From: a virus
Reading direction: 5' to 3' (one strand)
Virus record (IMG/VR): IMGVR_UViG_3300044640_001162
Span: 1-31,487 of that record
Length of the DNA: 31,487 nucleotides
The position numbers were made by a program, and so were the translations under genes. Shown piece by piece: positions 1-7,868 of the stretch (within the stretch, counting starts at the first letter, position 1; each line of letters begins with the position of its first letter). Under the pieces are notes generated by a model, which saw only the letters and a list, made by a program, of their open reading frames with translations, was not told the DNA's origin and did no database searches.

Positions 1-1
1 G

Positions 2-424
2 TTCTATGAATGGAGTCCTGCGAGAGATCCTTTAAATCCTCAAATCAATGGAGTAAACATTGGCCAGTCAAGAGGAGTTACTTCTAATCTTTCCAATATT
101 GCATTCGGACATTTAGGATATTCTAACATCAACTCTATGGGGAAAAATTGGATCTTCAGAATGACTAAGGCGATGTGTAAAGAGATTCTTGGTAATATTC
201 GTTCGTATTACTCGAAGATTCCAATTCCCGACAGTGATATTACACTGAATGGTCCTGAGTTAATTAACCAAGCAAAGTCAGAGATGGAAAATCTGCGCCA
301 AGAACTAAGAGAGACTCTTGAGCAAATGACTTACAAAAATTTGATGACCGAAAGATCTGAACTTGAGACGTTGGCCAAGAAATCTTTTTCTAACGTTCCG
401 TTGCTAATTTACATCTCTCGGTAA
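2..424 (+). CDS. Neck protein, T4 gp13-like (5' partial)
   Basis: The reading frame is open from the left edge of the window, so the start lies upstream; only the C-terminal 140 residues are seen. In T4, gp13 forms part of the neck that closes the filled head and accepts the tail. The visible part ends with a helical stretch (KAMCKEILGNIRSYY, then a LNGPELINQAKSEME segment and LRQEL) that matches the layout of the gp13 C-terminus: a KELNGQIL-type helix, a short hydrophobic strand, then a charged helix beginning with a LIEEAR-like motif. The likely gp15-like and gp14-like genes downstream support the call. The tail after LRQEL is longer than in T4. Family assignment is by remembered sequence pattern and synteny. 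Confidence 0.62.
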   Translation, partial: FYEWSPARDPLNPQINGVNIGQSRGVTSNLSNIAFGHLGYSNINSMGKNWIFRMTKAMCKEILGNIRSYYSKIPIPDSDITLNGPELINQAKSEMENLRQELRETLEQMTYKNLMTERSELETLAKKSFSNVPLLIYISR

Positions 425-436
425 GGAACAAACGAA

Positions 437-1027
437 ATGATGAAATCAAGTGAAATTATTTTGAGCGAGAGCATGCTAAACACAGTTCTTGATATTGGAG
501 GACTTGTCCCTGGCATGGAAATGCTGGACTTGGCTAATGCTTTTCTGTATGCTTCTAGTGGAGACTATCTCATGGCTGCATTATCGATGATTTCGATGAT
601 TCCAGTTCTTGGAGACGCAGTCGGAAAAGGCGGCAAGGTTGCTGTTTGGATTGAGAAGAATGTTGGAAAGAATGCTGCCAAGAATGTTGTAAAGTATGGA
701 CCAGAAGTTATTGCCGGAATCAACAAAGCGAAGGCTGCCATTATGCAAAACATGTCATTGATTGGACCGTTGTTTTTAGCAATTGACCAGCAGGCCAAAG
801 AAGGCAGCATGATTGCCTCTAAAATCGCTCCATATCTTCCAAGAATTAAGCAAGCACTACAAGTATTTGTATCTACTCCAATGCCACAGGCGCAGCCACA
901 AACCCAGCAAATGAATGCTCCAGGAACTCCAGCACCAGCAATGGAAGGACTGTTTCTTCCATCAATGCAAATGGTGTTCGAGAATGTAAATATACCAAAA
1001 AAGAAAGAGAAGAAAGTGCGAAAATGA
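437..1027 (+). CDS. Hydrophobic Gly/Ala-rich phage protein, unknown
   Basis: This 196-residue protein is not confidently recognised. Residues 20-65 form a hydrophobic, glycine-rich segment (AALSMISMIPVLGDAVGKGG) of the kind found in pre-toxin-like regions of secreted polymorphic toxins and in some marine phage structural proteins. Residues 66-145 are amphipathic and helical, 150-168 are Pro/Gln/Ala-rich, and the protein ends in a very basic tail (KKKEKKVRK). A motif beginning EGLFL at residue 170 recurs in the protein at 19645-20502. An L-S-E triplet at residues 9-11 resembles a T4 prohead protease site. It sits between the gp13-like gene and a 2H phosphoesterase, overlapping the latter by 4 bases. 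A virion-internal or membrane-active role is possible but unproven. Confidence 0.6.
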   Translation: MMKSSEIILSESMLNTVLDIGGLVPGMEMLDLANAFLYASSGDYLMAALSMISMIPVLGDAVGKGGKVAVWIEKNVGKNAAKNVVKYGPEVIAGINKAKAAIMQNMSLIGPLFLAIDQQAKEGSMIASKIAPYLPRIKQALQVFVSTPMPQAQPQTQQMNAPGTPAPAMEGLFLPSMQMVFENVNIPKKKEKKVRK

Positions 1028-1587
1028 ATCGATTGTCATTGAGAAGAATCATGGAAGAGATTGAGAAGAATAGTGCCGAAGAGGCAAAAAAGGGAAGCAT
1101 GTTGGCTTTCTTTGTTCCGTTGGAAGTTGGAAAGAAGTTAGCATCTAGATTTTCGGAAATTTCCGGAGATCCAGTTCTTCCAAAAGACATGCATGTTACT
1201 ATTGGATTGATGCGTGGAGGAAAGAGAGCAGAGTTTGTAAATTCTGTGATTGAAGATCTTTGCAGCTCCATTTCTCCATTCGAGGTTTCAATCACAGAAT
1301 TTGGAGTGTTCGATCCTTCTCCAAGCAGTGATAACAAATATGTTTTGTATGCGAAACCAAGATCTGATCGATTCAAGGATATTCATGATCATGTATTTTC
1401 AATTTTCGAAAGACATGAAATACATATTGATAACGGAAGCTTTGAATTTTCTCCACACATTACGATAAAGTACTGTAATGAGAAACCTGATATTTCCAGT
1501 GCGGTCAACGTGAAGTTTAGTTTGGACAAAATTAGTTTTGCAGATTTTGGAAAAGACTTTCACCATAAGTTAAGAGGAAAACAATGA
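1024..1587 (+). CDS. 2H phosphoesterase (LigT/2'-5' RNA ligase-like)
   Basis: The protein has the two His-x-Thr motifs that define the 2H phosphoesterase superfamily: H57-V-T59 within MHVTIGL and H145-I-T147 within FSPHITIKY, 88 residues apart, each followed by hydrophobic strands. At 187 residues the length is usual for the family. These enzymes open or form 2',5'/3',5' and cyclic phosphodiester bonds in RNA or nucleotides. Family members in phages include RNA-repair enzymes and the anti-CBASS enzyme Acb1, which degrades cyclic oligonucleotide signals; the exact substrate cannot be read here. The N-terminus (RRIMEE) carries an I-M-E triplet like a prohead protease site. ATG at 1024 overlaps the upstream stop and the next gene starts in an ATGA overlap, so it is embedded in the neck operon. 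Confidence 0.82.
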   Translation: MNRLSLRRIMEEIEKNSAEEAKKGSMLAFFVPLEVGKKLASRFSEISGDPVLPKDMHVTIGLMRGGKRAEFVNSVIEDLCSSISPFEVSITEFGVFDPSPSSDNKYVLYAKPRSDRFKDIHDHVFSIFERHEIHIDNGSFEFSPHITIKYCNEKPDISSAVNVKFSLDKISFADFGKDFHHKLRGKQ

Positions 1588-1859
1588 AAACGAAAAATAA
1601 GAAAATGTCTCTATCAATGCTTTTTGAATCTGATGTTCTTCGAAGCAATTTGACGCTAAGAAATTTGGCTAGCCAAGATCTTCCGGCACTCGTCCAGGCA
1701 TTTAACAAGAATATCGAACAAGACAAGTACGATCAAGCAATGAAACTTGCACAGAAGATTGCGGAAACAGCAACCCGTATTCAGCAAGAGCTTCAGAAGG
1801 AATTGATGAACAAAACGCAGGCTCCACAAGCTCCCGGAATCTCGAATACTGAGGTTTGA
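1584..1859 (+). CDS. Small helical protein of unknown function
   Basis: This 91-residue protein starts at an ATG overlapping the stop of the 2H phosphoesterase gene (ATGA). The N-terminus is basic and then hydrophobic (KKMSLSMLFES) and contains an L-F-E triplet at residues 13-15, similar to T4 prohead protease sites. Residues 25-75 are predicted by eye to be a long amphipathic helix (KYDQAMKLAQKIAETATRI and following), so a coiled coil is possible. The C-terminus is Gln/Pro/Ala-rich. No known family is recognised. Co-transcription with neck genes suggests a minor structural or head-packaged role (inference). Confidence 0.6.
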   Translation: MKTKNKKMSLSMLFESDVLRSNLTLRNLASQDLPALVQAFNKNIEQDKYDQAMKLAQKIAETATRIQQELQKELMNKTQAPQAPGISNTEV

Positions 1860-1864
1860 TACTG

Positions 1865-2656
1865 ATGACACGAACCTTCGACACCAAAAGAAAGATTAAA
1901 CCTCTTACGTTAATGGACGTAGATAAGGCTTTTTTCAATTGGTGGGACTCTAAGTTGAACATCGCTCTTCTCGATGGTGGCGGAAGTCTAAAGAAGGTTC
2001 CTGTTGGTTACGTTTCGGCCGAGCGCTGGTCTCTATCAAGACAAGAAGGAATTCGGGATAACAACGGAAGTCTTGGTGTTCCTATGATTGTTATAGCTAG
2101 GACCGCAGAGGGTGGCCCAAACGAAGAAGGCTTTCAGAGAATTTTTGCAGACACAAAACAGGATCATGTTTACCACAAAGAGGTTAGTGATAAAAGTTCT
2201 CTGATTAAAGAACTTAACAAAATTAGACCTCACAACATTGATCCTTCTCTGCCAATCTATGAAGTATTCACTCATCTTGCTCCTGACCATTACGTTCTGA
2301 CTTATCAAATTTCAATTTGGACTTCCACAATTGAAGATATGAGTATTTGTATAGAGAAAATTGGCCAAGAGCTTGACTACAAGTCGATTAAGTCTTTTCA
2401 ATTTTTCACTGATGACAATTTTAGATTTAGGGCTTTGCAGGTTGACGGACTTGAAGACGATTCGAATATTGATGACTTCACGGGAAAAGAAAGAATTATT
2501 CGAAAAAATTACACGTTCAAGGTCGCTGCTTATCTTATGCCACAATCTGATCAAAAAAGAGACACATTTAGAAGATATTGGAGTCAAACGAAATTGGTCT
2601 TCAAAGAAGAAGTTTGTTTGACGAATGAAGAATACAAGAAAGCGACGGAGAAATAA
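1865..2656 (+). CDS. Tail sheath stabilizer/terminator, T4 gp15-like
   Basis: In T4, gp15 caps the top of the sheath and tube and connects the tail to the neck. The 263-residue product shows the same order of elements: an early VPVGYVSAERWSLSR strand (T4 has a VPITYASKEHF-like segment), a central PIYEVFTHLAPDHYVLTY and QISIWTSTIEDMSICIEKI block (T4: MIYELSIFTRYEDDMFQIVEQI), and a late NYTFKVAAYLMP strand (T4: WSLTFEVNGWMYPP). The ATG at 1865 is preferred to the TTG at 1856 because a GAGG at 1850-1853 is well spaced for the former only. It lies directly upstream of the gp14-like gene and close to the sheath gene. Assignment is by pattern, not by alignment software. Confidence 0.75.
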   Translation: MTRTFDTKRKIKPLTLMDVDKAFFNWWDSKLNIALLDGGGSLKKVPVGYVSAERWSLSRQEGIRDNNGSLGVPMIVIARTAEGGPNEEGFQRIFADTKQDHVYHKEVSDKSSLIKELNKIRPHNIDPSLPIYEVFTHLAPDHYVLTYQISIWTSTIEDMSICIEKIGQELDYKSIKSFQFFTDDNFRFRALQVDGLEDDSNIDDFTGKERIIRKNYTFKVAAYLMPQSDQKRDTFRRYWSQTKLVFKEEVCLTNEEYKKATEK

Positions 2657-2659
2657 TAC

Positions 2660-3205
2660 ATGACTCTCTTTCGCTCAAAACATAATCTTGAATATATCCG
2701 AAGACACAACAAGCAGCTTGTTGAGCATGTGGTTGGAGAGAAAATTACCTATTACGGAATCAATAAAGAATTCACAAGAGTGAATTTATATGGTGAGTCT
2801 AAGGGTAAAGTCTGGAATCCTCCAGTAGAAATAATGGCATTGGTTCGTTGGGGCGATCAGGAAGTCACTACCACAAAATTTGGCCAAGACACAATCTATA
2901 ACATTTCATTCTATCCTCTGCTTGAAACTTTGAAGAATATAAATCTATCTCCAAAAGAGGGAGATTTTGTAGAGTATGATTCGAAATACTTCGAAATAGC
3001 AAAAATCTCTTACCCACAACAGATGTTGGGCAAGGAAGAAGAAACTTTTTATACGAAATTTGAGTGCATTACAGCAAGAGATGGAATTTTCCATACAAAC
3101 TTGTCAGGAACCCCAGACGATGCACTCAGGACCAGGCCAGACGAAAATCTTACATCAAGCTTTTTCTACAAAGATGTAATGTTCGCATTCAGTTCTAGCG
3201 TGTAA
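2660..3205 (+). CDS. Neck protein, T4 gp14-like
   Basis: The 181-residue product resembles the second half of the T4 neck protein gp14, which sits with gp13 between head and tail. The clearest match is the block PKEGDFVEYDSKYFEIAKIS, which parallels PKEGDLIYFPMDNSLFEI in T4, followed in both by a Q-x-LG element and an aromatic KF strand. It is shorter than T4 gp14 (about 256 residues). The start is 3 bases after the gp15-like stop. After this gene comes a 71-base gap before the sheath gene, the first sizeable break in the operon. Confidence 0.68.
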   Translation: MTLFRSKHNLEYIRRHNKQLVEHVVGEKITYYGINKEFTRVNLYGESKGKVWNPPVEIMALVRWGDQEVTTTKFGQDTIYNISFYPLLETLKNINLSPKEGDFVEYDSKYFEIAKISYPQQMLGKEEETFYTKFECITARDGIFHTNLSGTPDDALRTRPDENLTSSFFYKDVMFAFSSSV

Positions 3206-3212
3206 TTGGAGA

Positions 3213-3225
3213 GGTAAATACTTCT
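3213..3225 (+). promoter_or_regulatory. Possible T4-type late promoter element
   Basis: The gap between the gp14-like and sheath genes contains GGTAAATACTTCT, which matches the T4 late promoter core TATAAATA at 6 of 8 positions and shares the following CT. It lies about 55 bases upstream of the sheath start, a sensible place for a strong structural-gene promoter. The match is imperfect and a single site is weak evidence; comparison with other gaps in this genome would decide. Confidence 0.22.
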
Positions 3226-3276
3226 GCTTTTGATTTTCCTTAAACGTATTTAGGGCTGTTTAAGGAGAATTTAATT

Positions 3277-5712
3277 ATGGCAGATAGAGTTCTGATTTCC
3301 CCCGGTGTTTACGATCGAGAAATTGACGGCACCATTCGTCCAGCCTCTCCTGTTGGAGTTGGTTCCGCTGTCGTTGTTCAGCGCAGCAAAGGTCCAGCGA
3401 TGGAGCCTGTTCTCGTTAAGGATAGAGATCTGGACGAACAATTGTTTGGTCTTCCGTCTTCGTCTGGAAAAGATCTTGGAGCATATACTGCTCGTACGTA
3501 TCTTAATCTAGAAACGAATCCCTTGACTCAAATTCGCGTTCTAGGAATGGATGATACTGGAGTTGTTCCAGGATTCAATATTCCAAGCCCTGGTGGTCTT
3601 TACGCTATCGGTGCGTCTGGTTCGTCTGTGGTGGCACTGATTCTTGCCTCTGGCACTGTTACACTTGCTGGCACTCTTACTTCTTCTGTCGAAGAATTGG
3701 GAATCACCATCGCTGGATATGGCGATGTTACCGCAAGTCTCAACAGAAGCTCTTCAAAGTATTTGAAGAAAGTTTTGAATACTGACGCTTCGCAATTTTC
3801 CGCTCAAAAGCATTTGGTTTACGCTGTTTACGACTACGCAAACAAAACGCCAACAGTTACCAATGCGTTCTTTGCAGCGCAGGTTCCGCTATCAAACAAC
3901 TGGCAAGATTCTTTCATTACTGGATCGACGACTGAAGTTATTTCACAGCCATTTGGTGTTACTGAATATGGTCTGTTTGGGATTGGAAACAAGTTTGCTG
4001 GTGTATCTGCAAACGAACAGTTTAAGATCACAATCATGAACCTGAAGAAGTCTACGAATCCTTCTGTTGATGAATTTGGAACCTTCACGTTGCTTGTCAG
4101 AAGCTATGAAGACAATGACCGAAATCCTGTCGTCCTTGAGTCATTCTCTGGATTGTCTCTCAATCCAGATTCGCCAAATTACATTTGTCGAGTTATTGGT
4201 GATTCGTATAAAGTCTGGAACAAGACACAAAAGAAATTTGATGAGTTTGGAGACTATGAGTCAAAGTCGAAATACATCTACATTGTTCCATCATTGGATC
4301 TGAAGAACGGAAATTGTCCAGACTCTTCGCTTCCTTTTGGATTCAGAGGTCAACGCACGATTCTCTCTGGGGCGTTCTCAGGAAAAGGATCTCTTCCGGA
4401 TATTCCGTTTGTTTCGAATTTGCTCTACAAGAATGATTTCAATACAAGAGTTTGTTGGGGTGCCGCCGTAATCAATAATGCCTCTGGTTCCTTGAACTAT
4501 GGTATTCTTGATAAGGCACAACATCTTCCAAGAACGCTAACTCTTGCCTCTGGTTCGACTGGAGCGAAGTTCAGCTTGAAGTGGATCTCTGCTTCTGTTG
4601 GTTCAGCGTCGGGATTCAATGATTCGACTCGAATGACTGATATTCAACTTCAGGCTTTGAGTACTTCGATTCAGTATAACACTGGTTCTACAAATCCTGC
4701 AACTTCTGGTTCCGCAGGATATACTGGATATCTCTCGCTTGATAATATCGAGAACACTCCGCTTGCTAAGTTCACGATGATTGTCTCGGACGGATTTGAC
4801 GGAACGGACATTACGAAAGCAAATCCGTTCGATCCTTCTGATATGTCTTCCGTCTCGTCCTACCAGACGTATGCATATCGAGCTGCTCTTGACATGCTTT
4901 CTAATCCGGAAGAAGTAGAATTGAAAGATTTGGCTCTTCCTGGAATTTGGGCAAGCAAGGTAACGGATTACGCAACTGACATGGTTGAGAATCGTGCTGA
5001 TATGTTTTATATCATGGACCTTTCTGGATCAACTGTCGACGATGTTATCGACCACATCACAGCAAAGAACATGGACTCGAACTATGTTGCTTGTTATTTC
5101 CCCGATGTACAAATCGAAGATAAGACAAACAACAAGTTGGTTACTGTTCCTCCTTCTGTTATTCTTCCTGCCGTTTACGCATACTCAGATGCTGTAAGCT
5201 ATCCTTGGTTTGCGCCTGCCGGATTTGCTCGTGGCGGCCTCCAGATTCACGGTGTCAAGAAAGCGAAAGAGAAGCTAAAGAAATTGCAACGTGATCGCCT
5301 TCAGGAGAACCGTATCAATCCAATTGCTTCGTTCACAGGAGAGGGTACTGTTGTTTGGGGTCAGAAAACCTTGCAGAAGGCTGAGTCTGCTCTTGATCGA
5401 GTAAACGTTCGTAGAATGCTTATTTCGGTCCGAAAGATGATTGCCAAAGAGGCAACGAAAATTGTTTTCGAACCGAACGTCTCTGCGACTTGGGATAAGT
5501 TCATCAACAAGGTTGAACCGAAGCTTGAGGTTATTCGCAGGAACTTTGGTATCGAAGAATTCAAGTTGATTCTCAATGATTCTACGACAACCGAAGACAT
5601 GATTGAAAGAAATATCATGTACGCCAAACTCGCAATCAAGCCAACTCGCTCGGCCGAAAAAATTCTTTTGGATTTCTTTGTCACGAACAATGCGGCTGGT
5701 TTCGACGAATGA
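3277..5712 (+). CDS. Contractile tail sheath protein, T4 gp18-like
   Basis: At 811 residues this is the major sheath subunit, which surrounds the tube and contracts to drive it through the host envelope. The N-terminus (VLISPGVYDREIDGT) is the standard sheath opening, with the SPGVY motif. Residues 610-811 form the conserved C-terminal sheath domain: AYSDAVSYPWFAPAGFARGG, then a QENRINPIASF segment, GTVVWGQKTL, VRRMLISVRKMI and a LLDFF end strand. The middle is Ser/Gly-rich (SGSS, ASGSLN, ASGSTG, TGSTNPATSG), probably surface-inserted domains; T4 gp18 is 659 residues, so the insertions make this one longer. The ATG follows a good AAGGAG. The gene is closed by an intrinsic terminator at 5741. 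Confidence 0.96.
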   Translation: MADRVLISPGVYDREIDGTIRPASPVGVGSAVVVQRSKGPAMEPVLVKDRDLDEQLFGLPSSSGKDLGAYTARTYLNLETNPLTQIRVLGMDDTGVVPGFNIPSPGGLYAIGASGSSVVALILASGTVTLAGTLTSSVEELGITIAGYGDVTASLNRSSSKYLKKVLNTDASQFSAQKHLVYAVYDYANKTPTVTNAFFAAQVPLSNNWQDSFITGSTTEVISQPFGVTEYGLFGIGNKFAGVSANEQFKITIMNLKKSTNPSVDEFGTFTLLVRSYEDNDRNPVVLESFSGLSLNPDSPNYICRVIGDSYKVWNKTQKKFDEFGDYESKSKYIYIVPSLDLKNGNCPDSSLPFGFRGQRTILSGAFSGKGSLPDIPFVSNLLYKNDFNTRVCWGAAVINNASGSLNYGILDKAQHLPRTLTLASGSTGAKFSLKWISASVGSASGFNDSTRMTDIQLQALSTSIQYNTGSTNPATSGSAGYTGYLSLDNIENTPLAKFTMIVSDGFDGTDITKANPFDPSDMSSVSSYQTYAYRAALDMLSNPEEVELKDLALPGIWASKVTDYATDMVENRADMFYIMDLSGSTVDDVIDHITAKNMDSNYVACYFPDVQIEDKTNNKLVTVPPSVILPAVYAYSDAVSYPWFAPAGFARGGLQIHGVKKAKEKLKKLQRDRLQENRINPIASFTGEGTVVWGQKTLQKAESALDRVNVRRMLISVRKMIAKEATKIVFEPNVSATWDKFINKVEPKLEVIRRNFGIEEFKLILNDSTTTEDMIERNIMYAKLAIKPTRSAEKILLDFFVTNNAAGFDE

Positions 5713-5740
5713 ACCAAAAAAAATAGCTCTTAACATTGGG

Positions 5741-5770
5741 AAAACCTGCTTACTTAGCAGGTTTTTTCTT
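5741..5770 (+). terminator. Intrinsic terminator after the sheath gene
   Basis: A perfect 10-base stem (AAAACCTGCT pairing with AGCAGGTTTT) closes a 5-base loop TACTT and runs into a T-rich tract (TTTTTTCTTTT). This is a textbook rho-independent terminator. It lies 28 bases after the sheath stop and before the tube gene, so it probably adjusts the amount of sheath transcript relative to downstream genes. Confidence 0.9.
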
Positions 5771-5832
5771 TTGTTGGTTTCGAAAGCTGTTTATATCTAT
5801 AGAGAGATTTGTGGTCTTAGGAGAATAAAAAA

Positions 5833-6321
5833 GTGGCAGAAATTTTGGACATCAATCAGATGCTCGCGAATGAATATGAACCCAAACGATCTTGGCAGTG
5901 GGTACTAGAGATCGACGGTATCGATTCTTTCACGGCCAAGACCGCTTCGCGCCCGAACAAGAAATATGAAGAGATTACTTTGGACTGGATGAATCAAAAG
6001 ATTTATCATTCCGCAAAAGGATCGTGGGAACCAATTGAAATTTCTTTGTATGATCCTATCGCCCCGTCACAATGTCTCAAAGTTATGGAGTGGATGAAAT
6101 TAGTTCATGATGACACTACTGGTCGTATGGGCTATGCATCAATCTATAAAAAGACTTTTACGTTGAAAATTTGTGATGGTGGCGGATTGGTTATTGAAAA
6201 GTGGAAAGCTGTCGGTGCTTGGCCAACAAACATTGATCTTGGAAAGCTTGACTATGCAGACGCAAGCGCGCTAGCGGTTTCGTTTACGTGTCGTTGCGAT
6301 CGATGGATTCAGGAATTTTGA
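5833..6321 (+). CDS. Tail tube protein, T4 gp19-like
   Basis: This 162-residue protein has the length and features of the T4 gp19 family, whose hexamers stack to form the inner tail tube. Characteristic segments are SWQWVLEIDGIDSFTAKTA, RPNKKYEEITLDWMNQKIY, the WEPIEISLYDP strand, and the KWKAVGAWPTNIDLGKLDY segment with the C-terminal strand ALAVSFTCRCDRW. The start is GTG at 5833, supported by TAGGAG at 5818-5823 and by the fixed N-terminal length of the family. The adjacent upstream sheath gene supports the call. The stop overlaps the next ATG (ATGA). Confidence 0.93.
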   Translation: MAEILDINQMLANEYEPKRSWQWVLEIDGIDSFTAKTASRPNKKYEEITLDWMNQKIYHSAKGSWEPIEISLYDPIAPSQCLKVMEWMKLVHDDTTGRMGYASIYKKTFTLKICDGGGLVIEKWKAVGAWPTNIDLGKLDYADASALAVSFTCRCDRWIQEF

Positions 6322-7862
6322 TGAAAAAGAAAATTCTCAAAGAGGCTGGTCTTGCTTCTTTGGACAAAAGCGAATTGGCCTCTATTGCCAATCTTTCTCC
6401 GACGCTCAAAACAAGCCTAGGAAATGTGATTTCTTCACTTAGAAAGATGGGTAAAAAGGTTGAATTGAAGAACGTTGCCAAGGAATTGCTTCAGACTCCT
6501 CAATTTGCAGATAATCCAGAACTATCAAAATTTGCATCTTCGTTTGATGCACAGTCAGCAGATGTTTCGAAAGTCGCATCTGCTAGATCGAACCAGAGCA
6601 AAGGATCAATTCCTCTTCCTTCGAATTTCCAAAGACCAGAGGTAACAGCTTCAAAAGCTCCCCTTCCTCTTCCTTCGAATTTTTTCCCTGCTCAAAAACA
6701 ACAGACTCCTCAGTCGCAAGCTAGAATGCCAATGCAGGATCAGCTTGGAAAGACGATGCCCGCCATCCCTGCTCAGAAAAATTCTTTTGCAGACCAACTT
6801 GCGGCAAGGAAAGCAAAAAGAGAAAGACAGCAAACGCAATTTGCTCAGACGCAACCAGTATCAGAAGCGCTCGGCCAGCCTGATCCAAATCTTCAGAGAA
6901 TCTTTCAGTCTATTCGGACTCTCAGACCTGAAGACTTGAATGCGCTAAAAGGAATGCTAAATGGCCTTTCTAATGGTCAACCTCAAGGAAATCAAAACAT
7001 GAGAACTGAATCGAAGAAAATTTTTACCGAAACTCTAAAACTTCAACTTGTTGAACAGATCCAAACAAGAGATAGAATCAACTCGATTCTGTCCGAAGGT
7101 CCGCTCGATAGTGTCTGGGGCAAGCTGAAAGATGCTGGGGCGGCCATTGGAAACAAGATGGGTCTAGCTGGTGCCGTTGGGCAGAAGGCGCAAGATACTG
7201 GCGCTAAAGAGCAAGCCAATCAAGTAAGTCAGGAATTGATGAAGATGATCGGCAAGACAAACCAGCAGAGACAGAAGTTTCAAGCATCAATTCTCAAGAA
7301 TTCTCAGATGGTTGACACATATCACAACTACGTTACCGATCTTGTTCAGGCGTATCAGCAAGCGCAGCATGCTCTTGGAACTTCTGGTGCACAGATCGTT
7401 AAACAGGTTCAAGATGCAGTCGGAAATTTTGTTTATGATCTCAAGAGCGAGAAGGAACAACTTGATATGTTTCTGAAGCAGATTCAGGATGTTGGAACCG
7501 CAAAACAGAAACTTCCTCCCGATGCGCCAGGTGGTCGTGTCGGAAAAGCTTATGCAGAAAAACAGCCACCAATGATGGATCCAAGTTTGCTCGGAGCCGC
7601 AGCAAAGAAGCGTCTAAAAGCCTCAAGAGAGGCCGAAAGCGCTAACGCTGGTGTCACGAGTTTCCAGCGTCAGCAACCGTCTCTGAGAGGCTCGGGGCAA
7701 GCTCCTGGCGAAGAAGATTTAGAGAAGCAGAAGCAACAGATTCTTCTTCGTGCAAAAAACTCAACTTCAGAAAAAGATAAGAAAAAGGCGATGAACGATC
7801 TCCAAAATTTGTTTATGAAGCAAATTGAGAGAGAGAAAGCTGCCGAAAAATCAAAGAAGTGA
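6321..7862 (+). CDS. Large Gln-rich protein of unknown function
   Basis: The 513-residue product is not recognised. The ATG at 6321 overlaps the tube stop (ATGA) and has AGGAA upstream; the longer frame from TTG 6288 runs inside the tube gene and is unlikely. The N-terminus (MKKKILKEAGLAS) is basic with an L-K-E triplet at residues 6-8. Residues 80-190 are low complexity, Pro/Gln/Ser-rich, with a duplicated PLPSNF motif. Residues 235-260 hold LQLVEQIQTRDRINSILSEG, followed by a long helical, probably coiled-coil region (NQQRQKFQASILKNSQMVDTY onward) to about residue 390. The last third is charged and disordered, ending in KEKAAEKSKK. Its position between tube and baseplate genes suggests a structural or scaffold role (inference). 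Confidence 0.68.
   Translation: MKKKILKEAGLASLDKSELASIANLSPTLKTSLGNVISSLRKMGKKVELKNVAKELLQTPQFADNPELSKFASSFDAQSADVSKVASARSNQSKGSIPLPSNFQRPEVTASKAPLPLPSNFFPAQKQQTPQSQARMPMQDQLGKTMPAIPAQKNSFADQLAARKAKRERQQTQFAQTQPVSEALGQPDPNLQRIFQSIRTLRPEDLNALKGMLNGLSNGQPQGNQNMRTESKKIFTETLKLQLVEQIQTRDRINSILSEGPLDSVWGKLKDAGAAIGNKMGLAGAVGQKAQDTGAKEQANQVSQELMKMIGKTNQQRQKFQASILKNSQMVDTYHNYVTDLVQAYQQAQHALGTSGAQIVKQVQDAVGNFVYDLKSEKEQLDMFLKQIQDVGTAKQKLPPDAPGGRVGKAYAEKQPPMMDPSLLGAAAKKRLKASREAESANAGVTSFQRQQPSLRGSGQAPGEEDLEKQKQQILLRAKNSTSEKDKKKAMNDLQNLFMKQIEREKAAEKSKK
6612..6682 (+). repeat. In-frame 17-base direct repeat (PLPSNF)
   Basis: Two perfect copies of CCTCTTCCTTCGAATTT lie at 6612-6628 and 6666-6682, 54 bases apart and in frame, encoding PLPSNF twice in the low-complexity part of the unknown protein. 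This is coding repeat structure, not a mobile element. Confidence 0.85.
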
Positions 7863-7868
7863 TTCAAC

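Noticed and set aside
873-1376. 167-codon open frame on the - strand
   Set aside because: Opposite the well-supported 2H phosphoesterase and the tail of the preceding gene; no motif or start signal.
1024-1587. Naming the 2H enzyme Acb1
   Set aside because: HxT motifs are common to the whole superfamily; nothing visible proves a cyclic-oligonucleotide substrate.
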